A DNA stretch of 28,466 nt from Gemmatimonadota bacterium (GTDB taxonomy: Bacteria; Gemmatimonadota; Gemmatimonadetes; Gemmatimonadales; GWC2-71-9): NCBI GenBank assembly GCA_003222235.1, contig QHVD01000032.1, forward strand, positions 1 to 28,466, written 5' to 3'. Under the pieces are notes generated by a model. The model did no database searches, had not been told where the DNA came from, and worked only from the letters and a program-made list of their open reading frames with translations. Shown here piece by piece: positions 8,581 through 14,448 of the stretch; position 1 is the stretch's first letter; the number at the start of each line of letters is the position of its first letter. A program made the position numbers and the translations under genes.

Positions 8581-8658
8581 GATGTCAGACGTCAGACGTC
8601 AGACGTCAGACAAAGGCTCGGCTTGCTGATGTCTGACGTCTGACATCTGACATCTCTC
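8581..8658. repeat. Inverted heptad-repeat hairpin, GTCAGAC type (copy 1)
   Basis: Four contiguous GTCAGAC units (8584-8611, exact 7-bp period) are followed by a 19-nt spacer. The complementary arm then reads GTCTGAC, GTCTGAC, ATCTGAC, ATCT (8631-8655). The arms can form a long stem. The element fills almost the whole gap between the reductase and fabI and ends just before the fabI Shine-Dalgarno. Confidence 0.85.
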
Positions 8659-8669
8659 AAGGAGCCCCA

Positions 8670-9572
8670 TTGCTGAGTATCGATCTCACCGGTAAGCGCG
8701 CCCTCGTCGCCGGGGTGGCCGACGACGCAGGATACGGCTTTGCCATCGCCAAGGCCCTCGCGGAGGCGGGCGCCACCGTGTGCACGGGAACGTGGCCGCC
8801 GGCGCTCAACATCTTCCTGAACCTGCTCGAGCGCGGCAAGATCGACGACGCGCGCCGCATGTCGGACGGCAGGCTCTTGAGCTTCGAGAAGATCTACCCG
8901 CTGGACGCGGCCTACGACGCGCTCGCGGACGCGCCCGAGGAACTCCGCATGAGCAAGCGCTACAGGGACGCGGGAGACTTCTCGCTGTCGGGGCTCGCCC
9001 AGCGCCTGGTGCAGGACTTCGGCGAGCGGCCGCTCGACATCGCCGTCCACTCGCTCGCCAACGGTCCCGAAGTGAAGAAGCCGCTGCTCGAAACGAGCCG
9101 CAGCGGCTACCTCACCGCGGTGAGCGTCAGCGCCTACTCCCTGGTCTCGATGGTCGCGCGGCTCGCCCCGCTGATGCGGCCCGGGGGCGCGTTCTTGTCG
9201 CTGACGTACCTGGCGGGCGAGCGGGTCGTGCCAGGATACGGCGGCGGGATGTCCTCGGCGAAGGCGGCTTTGGAGAGCGACACCCGGACGCTCGCGTTCG
9301 AGGCCGGTCGCAAGTTTGGGCTGCGGGTGAACACGATTTCCGCCGGGCCGCTCGCGTCGCGCGCGGCGAGCGCGATCGGGAAGATCGAGAAGATGGTGGA
9401 GTACTACGCGGCGAATGCACCGCTCACCGAGCCCCTCACGGCTGGGGACGTGGGCGCCACGGCGGCGTTCCTCGCGAGCCCGCTGGCGAGCGGAATCACC
9501 GGCGCGACGATCTACGTGGACAAGGGATACCACGCCATGGGCGTCGCGGTGGGCGCGGGAGAGGTGCTGTGA
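8670..9572 (+). CDS. fabI: Enoyl-ACP reductase (NADH), plastid/chlamydial type
   Basis: This enzyme catalyses the last reductive step of each type II fatty acid elongation cycle. The 300-aa SDR-fold protein starts MLSIDLTGKRALVAGVADDAGYGFAIAKAL. It contains the long insertion after the second strand (TWPPALNIFLNLLERG to ELRMSKRYRDAGDFS) that marks plant, apicomplexan and chlamydial FabI. The active site is SLTYLAGERVVPGYGGGMSSAKAAL, with Tyr and Lys eight residues apart as in plant enzymes. The start is TTG at 8670-8672, chosen because AAGGAG sits at 8659-8664, 5 nt upstream, and it gives the expected N-terminus. The heptad hairpins on both sides may isolate it transcriptionally. Confidence 0.93.
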   Translation: MLSIDLTGKRALVAGVADDAGYGFAIAKALAEAGATVCTGTWPPALNIFLNLLERGKIDDARRMSDGRLLSFEKIYPLDAAYDALADAPEELRMSKRYRDAGDFSLSGLAQRLVQDFGERPLDIAVHSLANGPEVKKPLLETSRSGYLTAVSVSAYSLVSMVARLAPLMRPGGAFLSLTYLAGERVVPGYGGGMSSAKAALESDTRTLAFEAGRKFGLRVNTISAGPLASRAASAIGKIEKMVEYYAANAPLTEPLTAGDVGATAAFLASPLASGITGATIYVDKGYHAMGVAVGAGEVL

Positions 9573-9573
9573 T

Positions 9574-9676
9574 GGCGGGATGCGGGATGAGCGGGATGCG
9601 GGAGGCGGGATGCGGGATGGGTCACTTACGCGACCTTGTCTAACGCATCCCGCATCCCCCATCCCGCATCCCGCGT
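9574..9676. repeat. Inverted heptad-repeat hairpin, GCGGGAT type
   Basis: The left arm (about 9574-9620) holds repeated GCGGGAT units, interrupted once by GA and once by a degenerate GCGGGAG. After a 23-nt spacer the right arm (about 9644-9676) holds the complementary GCATCCC units. It starts two bases after the fabI stop, and its right arm overlaps the 3' end of the convergent deacetylase remnant. It could act as a bidirectional terminator-like hairpin, although neither side has a T-run. Confidence 0.82.
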
Positions 9677-10462
9677 CTTAGAAGACTCGTCCCCACCGCG
9701 CATCGGTTCGCCACGTGCGCCACGAGCGCTCCCAGCGCCCCGAGCAGATCGTCCCGCAGGCCGAACGGAACGCTCCCACAGTCCCACACGTATACGGGGA
9801 CGCGCGGCAGGCCCAGTGCCCCCCCCCCGTCCGCCCCGCTTGCCCTCCCCCTCACGTTCCCCCGCACGCCGCCGAAGCCCAGCTCGTAGCCGGCAGCGCG
9901 GGCCAGCCGCTCCACGCGAGCGTCCGCGGCACCGAACGGGTAGGCGATTGCGCGCCCCGCCGTACCTCCCAATCGCGCCACGAGCGCAGAGCCACGTCAG
10001 CCGCGCGTGCGACGCGGTGTGGGACCCGAAGTCGAACCCGCGACCCTGCCACGTCTCAATGGCGCGCCAGTCGAGGTGGGGCAACGGGCGCCATGTGTAG
10101 CGTAGGTCCCAGGTGTTCATTCGTCCGACGTAGTCCGTGACCAGGAACGTGGTCGCAGTGTAGCCGAGGTCCGCAAGCAGGGGATACGCGTAATCGGCCA
10201 GCGACGCGTAGCCGTCGTCGAAGGTGAGGAGAAACACTCGGTCGCGCGCCGCGGGTAGGGGCGCAGCATGCTGCGCCCCTACACTTCCCGAACGGCTCTC
10301 AGCACCGTCGCTGTACCCCGCGAACTCGTCCAGCGTCATCGTGCGCCAGCCGGTGCGCGCGAGTGCGCGCATCTGACGCCCGAACGCGCGGCAGCTCACC
10401 CGCGTGACACCGAGCGCGAGGGGCCCCCCGACCAGGTGGTAGCAAAGCACTGGAGGAGACAT
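9640..10462 (-). pseudogene. Polysaccharide deacetylase (NodB domain), frameshifted with an internal deletion
   Basis: The N-terminal frame, from ATG at 10462, reads MSPPVLCYHLVGG, then the NodB metal motif 1 FLLTFDDGYASL and the H-x3-H motif in GSHTASHARL. At about 9981-10000 the homology switches frame to ALVARLGGTAGRAIAYPFGAADARVERLARAAGYELGFGG, which holds the later motif AYPFG and runs to a stop at 9640. The stretch between HARL and AYPFG is roughly 15 residues shorter than usual, so a deletion that is not a multiple of three is more likely than a single-base sequencing error. The C-terminus runs into the GCGGGAT repeat (GMRDGGCGMR). A run of ten C on the plus strand near 9819-9828 is a further weak point. 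An intact gene would deacetylate surface or wall glycans. Confidence 0.75.
10256..10282. repeat. Near-perfect 27-bp palindrome inside the deacetylase remnant
   Basis: GTAGGGCGCAGC and GCTGCGCCCCTAC are arms around a central AT, perfect except for one missing G in the left arm. It is read in frame in the remnant as VGAQHAAPLP, in a region that looks inserted between the N-terminal strand and the TFDDG motif. It resembles a mobile REP-like palindrome. Confidence 0.7.
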
Positions 10463-10468
10463 CGAGAG

Positions 10469-10562
10469 GTCAGACGTCAGACGTCAGAAGTCGGACATTC
10501 GGTAGGTGAGTTCCACGACGTCGAACGTTTGATGTCTGATGTCTGATGTCTGACATCTCTCG
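10469..10562. repeat. Inverted heptad-repeat hairpin, GTCAGAC type (copy 2)
   Basis: The left arm has GTCAGAC at 10469-10475 and 10476-10482, then GTCAGAA and GTCGGAC. After a spacer, the right arm (10531-10560) has GATGTCTGATGTCTGATGTC followed by TGACATC. Both copies of this type end in GACATCTCTC. It sits directly upstream of the deacetylase remnant start, so that gene is bracketed by two heptad hairpins. Confidence 0.82.
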
Positions 10563-10762
10563 AGCCATGAGGAAGAACCTAACCCCGCGCCCGATTTCAG
10601 GGCCGAGACCATGCAACAGATTCAGGCGGCCCGCGCGATGCCGTGGGGGGCGCGGCGCGTGAGCACTCGCATCGGCCGGAAGGACCTCTCAACATCGCGC
10701 CGCGCGGATGGCCGACGCAATGATGCTACGGCGATCGTGCCACAACTATGACATCCCTCGAA
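10563..10762. other. Gene-free stretch upstream of the peptide locus
   Basis: About 200 nt follow the repeat before the sigma-54-like element. I see no convincing coding frame on either strand: the open frames have no ribosome binding site and no recognisable motif. If the -24/-12 element is real, activator sites would be expected here, but I see no clear inverted repeat. Confidence 0.5.
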
Positions 10763-10779
10763 CCGGCACGCGGCTTGCG
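10763..10779 (+). promoter_or_regulatory. Sigma-54-type -24/-12 promoter candidate
   Basis: The sequence CGGCACG-cggc-TTGC matches the RpoN consensus TGGCACG-N4-TTGC except for its first base. The invariant GG (10765-10766) and GC (10777-10778) are separated by exactly 10 nt, as required. Transcription would begin near 10790, about 94 nt before the small peptide ATG and at the foot of a stem-loop. This predicts activator-dependent expression of the peptide locus. No rpoN or enhancer-binding protein gene lies in the window. Confidence 0.55.
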
Positions 10780-10789
10780 TCAGCGCGCC

Positions 10790-10817
10790 GCAACCGGAGC
10801 TGAAGGCAGCTGGTTGC
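10790..10817 (+). other. 5' stem-loop at the predicted transcript start of the peptide gene
   Basis: Two nested stems, GCAACC/GGTTGC (6 bp) and AGCTG/CAGCT (5 bp), with a 2-nt bulge and an AAGG loop, form a compact hairpin. It starts exactly where a sigma-54 transcript would be expected to begin. A 5'-terminal stem of this kind usually protects an mRNA from decay, which would suit a highly expressed small peptide. Confidence 0.5.
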
Positions 10818-10883
10818 CGGCTCCAGGAAACGATGCGGTAGTCACAGCGCGATGTCACGTCGCAAACACCGGAGGTCAACACA

Positions 10884-11018
10884 ATGAAGTACCTGAATCC
10901 CCAACTCGAAAAGCTCGAGCAGCGGATTGCGCCCGACCTCATCAACATCGGAATCGGGGTCGGGATCGACTATGGCGATGGCAGTGGGACTCACGAGTCC
11001 CATCATCATAGCTCGTAG
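10884..11018 (+). CDS. 44-aa leader/core-like small peptide, putative substrate of the downstream PqqD-M50-HlyD protein
   Basis: The ORF has a textbook ribosome binding site (GGAGGT at 10871-10876, 7 nt before ATG), far better than most genes here. The N-terminal half, MKYLNPQLEKLEQRIAPDL, is charged, amphipathic and leader-like, with a LEKLEQRIAP motif. The rest is different: a Gly-rich hydrophobic stretch INIGIGVGIDYGDGSG and then a His/Ser tail with four His in the last nine residues. There is no Cys, no GG cleavage site and no classical Sec signal. It is followed by a strong hairpin and then by a fusion protein whose PqqD-like domain is the kind that binds peptide leaders. I infer an exported, perhaps metal-binding, processed peptide. 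Product and modification are unknown. Confidence 0.7.
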   Translation: MKYLNPQLEKLEQRIAPDLINIGIGVGIDYGDGSGTHESHHHSS

Positions 11019-11040
11019 CTCGGAGCGAACGCAGCAGTTG

Positions 11041-11079
11041 CCCAGAAGGCCGTTGGAGAGTCTCCAGCGGCCTTCTGGG
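11041..11079 (+). terminator. Strong hairpin between the peptide gene and the fusion gene (attenuator or processing site)
   Basis: A 12-bp perfect stem (CCCAGAAGGCCG / CGGCCTTCTGGG) continues inward through TTGGAGA/TCTCCAG with a G-T pair, so almost the whole 39 nt is self-complementary. No T-run follows, so full termination is unlikely. A partial terminator or RNA processing point would give much more peptide mRNA than enzyme mRNA. This layout is common between small precursor genes and their maturation genes. Confidence 0.65.
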
Positions 11080-11095
11080 TCATGCGGGTAGTCCC

Positions 11096-13492
11096 ATGAT
11101 TGGGAATGCGCCGCGCCTCCGCAGCGATTTGACCGTCAGCGAGCAGCGGACGGCCGGCGCGCCCTGCGTTGTCATCAAGGACCCTCTCACGAGCGAGTTC
11201 TTTCGCTTTGGCGAGACCGAGCAATTCATTGCGCAGCAATGCGACGGGGAAACGCCCCTCGAGGTGATCCGGCAGAGGACGGAGCAGAAGTTCGGCGCCA
11301 CCCTTCCGGCCGAGAATCTCCGTGCCTTCATCCGGAACCTGGACAGCGCGGGTCTCCTGGAAGGGGACGAAACCGAGAGCGCGCGGGCCGGCAAGCGGGG
11401 CCGGGGGCGGCGGCAGGGGCGCCTACGCGGCAGCCTCCTGTACCTGAGGGTCAAGGTCGCCGACCCGAACCGCCTGTTCGATCGCCTGATGCCCCACGTG
11501 CGAGGCTTCTTCACGCCGGGTTTCCTCGTGGTTGGCGCTGCCGTCATTCTCCTGGCCGTGGGCACGGCAGCCGCCAATTGGAGCGACATCGTCCAGGACT
11601 TTTCCCGGCTGTACCGGTTCTCGGCGATTCTCCCGTTCCTGGCGGTCACGTTTCTCGCGGCGTCCGCGCACGAGTTCGCGCACGGCCTGACCTGCAAGTA
11701 CTTCGGCGGCGAGGTGCACGAGCTCGGGTTCATGCTGATCTATTTCCAACCCGCCTTCTACTGCAACGTCAGCGACGCCTGGCTCTTTCCCGAAAAATCA
11801 AAGCGGTTGTGGGTGGGCTTCGCGGGACCTTATTTCGAGCTGCTGCTCTGGGCCTTAGCCGTATTGGCGTGGCGCCTGACCGAAGCGGATACCGTGGTCA
11901 ACTACGTGGCGCTGATCGTCATGGCCGGCTCCGGGGTCAAGACGCTCCTGAACTTGAGCCCCCTGCTCAAGCTCGATGGGTACTACATGCTGAGCGATTA
12001 CCTCGACCTGCCCAATCTGCGAAGGAGATCGTTCCGCTACCTCGGGAATCGTCTCAAGAAACTGACCGGCTCGACCGATCATCCGGAGGAGCCGTCGGCG
12101 CGCGAACGGCGTCTCTATCTGACGTATGGGCTGCTGGCGGCAGTCCCCTCGCTCGCGCTGCTGGGTGTTGCGGCGGTGAAGACGAGCGGCTTCCTGATCG
12201 AGCACGACCGACCCATCCCGCTGGCCCTGTTCGCCGGTTTCTTGGCCGCCAAGACGCGCCGCCGGGTGGGCAGGCTGCTCGGAGGGAAGGGAGACGAAGC
12301 GGATAGCGACGATGCCGACTTGAGCGACGGCTCGGTCCCGACGCCACCGCCACCCGAGCCCGATGGGGGGGGGACCAAGCCGTCGCGCGAGAGCCGGCCC
12401 AAGCGGAAGCGGCGAATCCAAGCGCTGGCGCTGGCCGCCGCCACCGTGGCCATCGTGTTCCTCGGGCACACGGAGCTGCGCGTCACGGGCCCGTTCACCA
12501 TCCTGCCCGTGCGCAACGCGGATGTGCGGTCCGAGATCGACGGCCAAATCGAGTCGATCGATGTCGCCGAAGGGGATGAGGTTCGCGCGGGGGACGTGGT
12601 GGCCCGCTTGTCGGACCGCCAAACCCGAGTGGAGCTGCAGAAAACGGAGGCGCAGATTCAACAGGCGCGCGCCCGTCTCAGAATGCTGGAAGCCGGGACG
12701 ACCCCGGATTCCATCGCGCTCGCGCGGACGGCCGTCGATAGAGCGCAAGACCAACTCAAGTACGCGCGAGCCCGGCTCGATCGGAACAAGCAGCTGGCCG
12801 ACAGCGGTGTGCTGACCCGAACGGAGCTCGAGGACACACAGGAAGCGGCGGCGGTAGCCGAGCGCGACCTGGCCGAGGCCCGACACAAGTTGGAGGTGCT
12901 GCAAAGGGGAGCCCGGCCGGAGGAGATCGCCGCCACCAGGGCGGAGATCTCGGGCCTGGAGGGGCAGCGGCGATACCTCGAGGGGCAACTCCAGCGGGCA
13001 GTGGTGCGCAGCTCGGCGGCGGGAGTGGTCGCCACGCCGACGCGGCAACTGCATGAGTTGGTCGGGCAAGTCGTCCAGCAGGGAGCCCTGATCGCCAAGG
13101 TCTATGACCTCGACAACCTGACGGTCGAGATCCCCATTCCCGAGAAGGAGATCGCGGATATCCACGTGGGACAAGAGGTCGCCTTCAAGGCCAGAGCCTA
13201 CCCGAACCGGACGTTCCACGGCACCGTCACGTCGATCGCCACCACGGCTGAGAACGGATCTTCTTCGTTGAGCGGCAGCTCAGAGGCGCCCTCAGGCGCG
13301 GAAGGAGGAGGGGGAAGTGGCGGAGCCGCCAGAACGGTTCTTGTCACCACGGAGGTCGAGAATCAGTCGCGCCTGCTGAAGCCGGGGATGACCGGCCAAG
13401 CCAAGGTCTCCTGCGGTCGGCGGAGCATCGTGGATCTCATGATGCGGCGCCTCGCTCGCACCGTCAAAGTGGAGTTCTGGTCGTGGTGGTAG
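11096..13492 (+). CDS. PqqD-like / M50 site-2 protease / HlyD adaptor fusion protein
   Basis: The 798-aa protein has three parts. Residues 5-90 resemble PqqD-type peptide-binding domains (APRLRSDLTVSEQ, VVIKDPLTSEFFRFGETEQFI, FIRNLDSAGLL). Residues 135-400 are an M50-type membrane metalloprotease with about six hydrophobic segments, the zinc motif HEFAH at 192-196 and the distal ligand motif NLSPLLKLDGYYML with Asp near 294. After a Pro/Gly/Arg linker and another membrane segment (about 442-460) comes an HlyD-like adaptor: a lipoyl-type hairpin (EIDGQIESIDVAEGDEVRAGDVVARL), a long coiled coil (about 515-640), the second lipoyl half and a beta-barrel with a Ser/Gly-rich loop. Peptide binding, cleavage and periplasmic transfer could thus be combined. 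The ATG lacks a clear Shine-Dalgarno, and a run of nine G lies in the linker. Confidence 0.88.
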   Translation: MIGNAPRLRSDLTVSEQRTAGAPCVVIKDPLTSEFFRFGETEQFIAQQCDGETPLEVIRQRTEQKFGATLPAENLRAFIRNLDSAGLLEGDETESARAGKRGRGRRQGRLRGSLLYLRVKVADPNRLFDRLMPHVRGFFTPGFLVVGAAVILLAVGTAAANWSDIVQDFSRLYRFSAILPFLAVTFLAASAHEFAHGLTCKYFGGEVHELGFMLIYFQPAFYCNVSDAWLFPEKSKRLWVGFAGPYFELLLWALAVLAWRLTEADTVVNYVALIVMAGSGVKTLLNLSPLLKLDGYYMLSDYLDLPNLRRRSFRYLGNRLKKLTGSTDHPEEPSARERRLYLTYGLLAAVPSLALLGVAAVKTSGFLIEHDRPIPLALFAGFLAAKTRRRVGRLLGGKGDEADSDDADLSDGSVPTPPPPEPDGGGTKPSRESRPKRKRRIQALALAAATVAIVFLGHTELRVTGPFTILPVRNADVRSEIDGQIESIDVAEGDEVRAGDVVARLSDRQTRVELQKTEAQIQQARARLRMLEAGTTPDSIALARTAVDRAQDQLKYARARLDRNKQLADSGVLTRTELEDTQEAAAVAERDLAEARHKLEVLQRGARPEEIAATRAEISGLEGQRRYLEGQLQRAVVRSSAAGVVATPTRQLHELVGQVVQQGALIAKVYDLDNLTVEIPIPEKEIADIHVGQEVAFKARAYPNRTFHGTVTSIATTAENGSSSLSGSSEAPSGAEGGGGSGGAARTVLVTTEVENQSRLLKPGMTGQAKVSCGRRSIVDLMMRRLARTVKVEFWSWW

Positions 13493-14448
13493 CCGCGACG
13501 CCGGTGCAGGCCGCCGAGCTCGAACGCACGGCGGGCGCGGATCAGGGCACCGCCGTTGAAAACCTGTACCTGATCGGGCGCCCCAAGCTGAAGGAATTCC
13601 TGCGTTATGTCGCAGGTCATGCCGTGAACCCGCCCGGCCAGGGAGCGCTGACCGCCGAGTGGAACGCGGCGAATGAAGTCGTCCGCGCCCTCGAAAATGA
13701 AGAAGCAGGGCTCGCCGACGATCCCGCCATGAGCAGCCTGGGACCGGAGTACGAGCCCCTCCTGATCGAGTTTCTCAAGGATCCCCTCGTGCGCCACGGC
13801 TTCAACACGGTGCCGACGGACGTGGCGATGGTGGAGCTGGACCGTCTGGTGGTGTACCAAAAGCACATCGACCTGACCTTCGCCCGGCGGCTCGAAACCG
13901 AGCTCGGGCCGGCGCCGAGCCGCGAGCGAATCTTTCGGACCTGCCTTCCCTACGATCATCCTCAACCGCCCGTGCAGTGGTCCCAGGTGCATCGCGACGC
14001 GTTCGTCTTCGTCTCGCCGTCGAACGATCTGCGCTTCCTCGGGGCCATGCCGCTCCAGGCCGGCCACATCGCGCGCTACCCTCCGCCGGGCAGCCTGGCG
14101 GGCGTCGTCGGGCTCGCCGTGGGCTTCGGCACCAATTTCCTGAACGCCGTGTACGCGGAGCGGCGCCTGATCCTCAACAACGGCAGCCATCGCGCGTACG
14201 CGCTCCGCAAGCTGGGCGTCAGCCACGTGCCGTGCATCGTCCAGCACGTGAGCTCGCGCGACGAGCTCGACGTGGTGGCCACGTCGGCGGTCCGCCGGGA
14301 TCCCGACCTCTTTTTGAAACACCCGCGGCCGTCCATGCTCAAGGATTATTTCGATGGCCGGCTGCACAAGGTCATGGCGGTGCGCCGGCGCCTGCGTCAG
14401 GTCACGGTGCGGTTCGAGGTGAAGGAGATCTCCGTACCGGCGGTGTGA
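13483..14448 (+). CDS. Conserved-looking protein of unknown function with a ParB/sulfiredoxin-like NGSHRAYAL segment
   Basis: The 321-aa soluble protein starts at GTG 13483 (a second GTG follows at 13486) and overlaps the fusion gene by 10 nt, so the two are made together. I do not recognise a family over its length. The most informative stretch is LILNNGSHRAYALRKLGVSHVPCIVQHV (about residues 228-255). It recalls the HR-containing nucleotide-binding loop of the ParB/sulfiredoxin fold, which can phosphorylate or hydrolyse. The N-terminal half contains NLYLIGRPKLKEFLRYV and FNTVPTDVAMVELDRLVVYQKHIDLTFARRL. No signal peptide or membrane segment is seen. A role in modifying or guiding the small peptide is inference from position. 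Its last 47 nt overlap the convergent xylB 3' end. Confidence 0.8.
   Translation: MVVAATPVQAAELERTAGADQGTAVENLYLIGRPKLKEFLRYVAGHAVNPPGQGALTAEWNAANEVVRALENEEAGLADDPAMSSLGPEYEPLLIEFLKDPLVRHGFNTVPTDVAMVELDRLVVYQKHIDLTFARRLETELGPAPSRERIFRTCLPYDHPQPPVQWSQVHRDAFVFVSPSNDLRFLGAMPLQAGHIARYPPPGSLAGVVGLAVGFGTNFLNAVYAERRLILNNGSHRAYALRKLGVSHVPCIVQHVSSRDELDVVATSAVRRDPDLFLKHPRPSMLKDYFDGRLHKVMAVRRRLRQVTVRFEVKEISVPAV

Noticed and set aside
8581..8658. Possible CRISPR array
   Set aside because: The units are 7 bp, contiguous and without spacers, and are arranged as two complementary arms. No cas gene is present.
10622..10948. 108-codon minus-strand frame opposite the small peptide gene
   Set aside because: There is no ribosome binding site, its residue composition is Arg/Ser/Cys-rich and random-looking, and the opposite strand carries a well-initiated ORF.
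11041..11079. Classical rho-independent terminator
   Set aside because: The stem is strong but no T-run follows, so full termination cannot be claimed. It is listed as attenuator or processing hairpin.
11082..11099. Five-codon leader ORF ending on the fusion ATG
   Set aside because: It has no ribosome binding site and is too short to support. Kept only as a remark in the hairpin finding.
11855..13219. 454-codon antisense frame opposite the M50-HlyD fusion
   Set aside because: Composition is Arg/Leu/Gly-rich with no recognisable domain, and the sense frame has clear modules throughout. Similar shadows lie opposite rodA (1733-2851) and mrdA (3594-4940).
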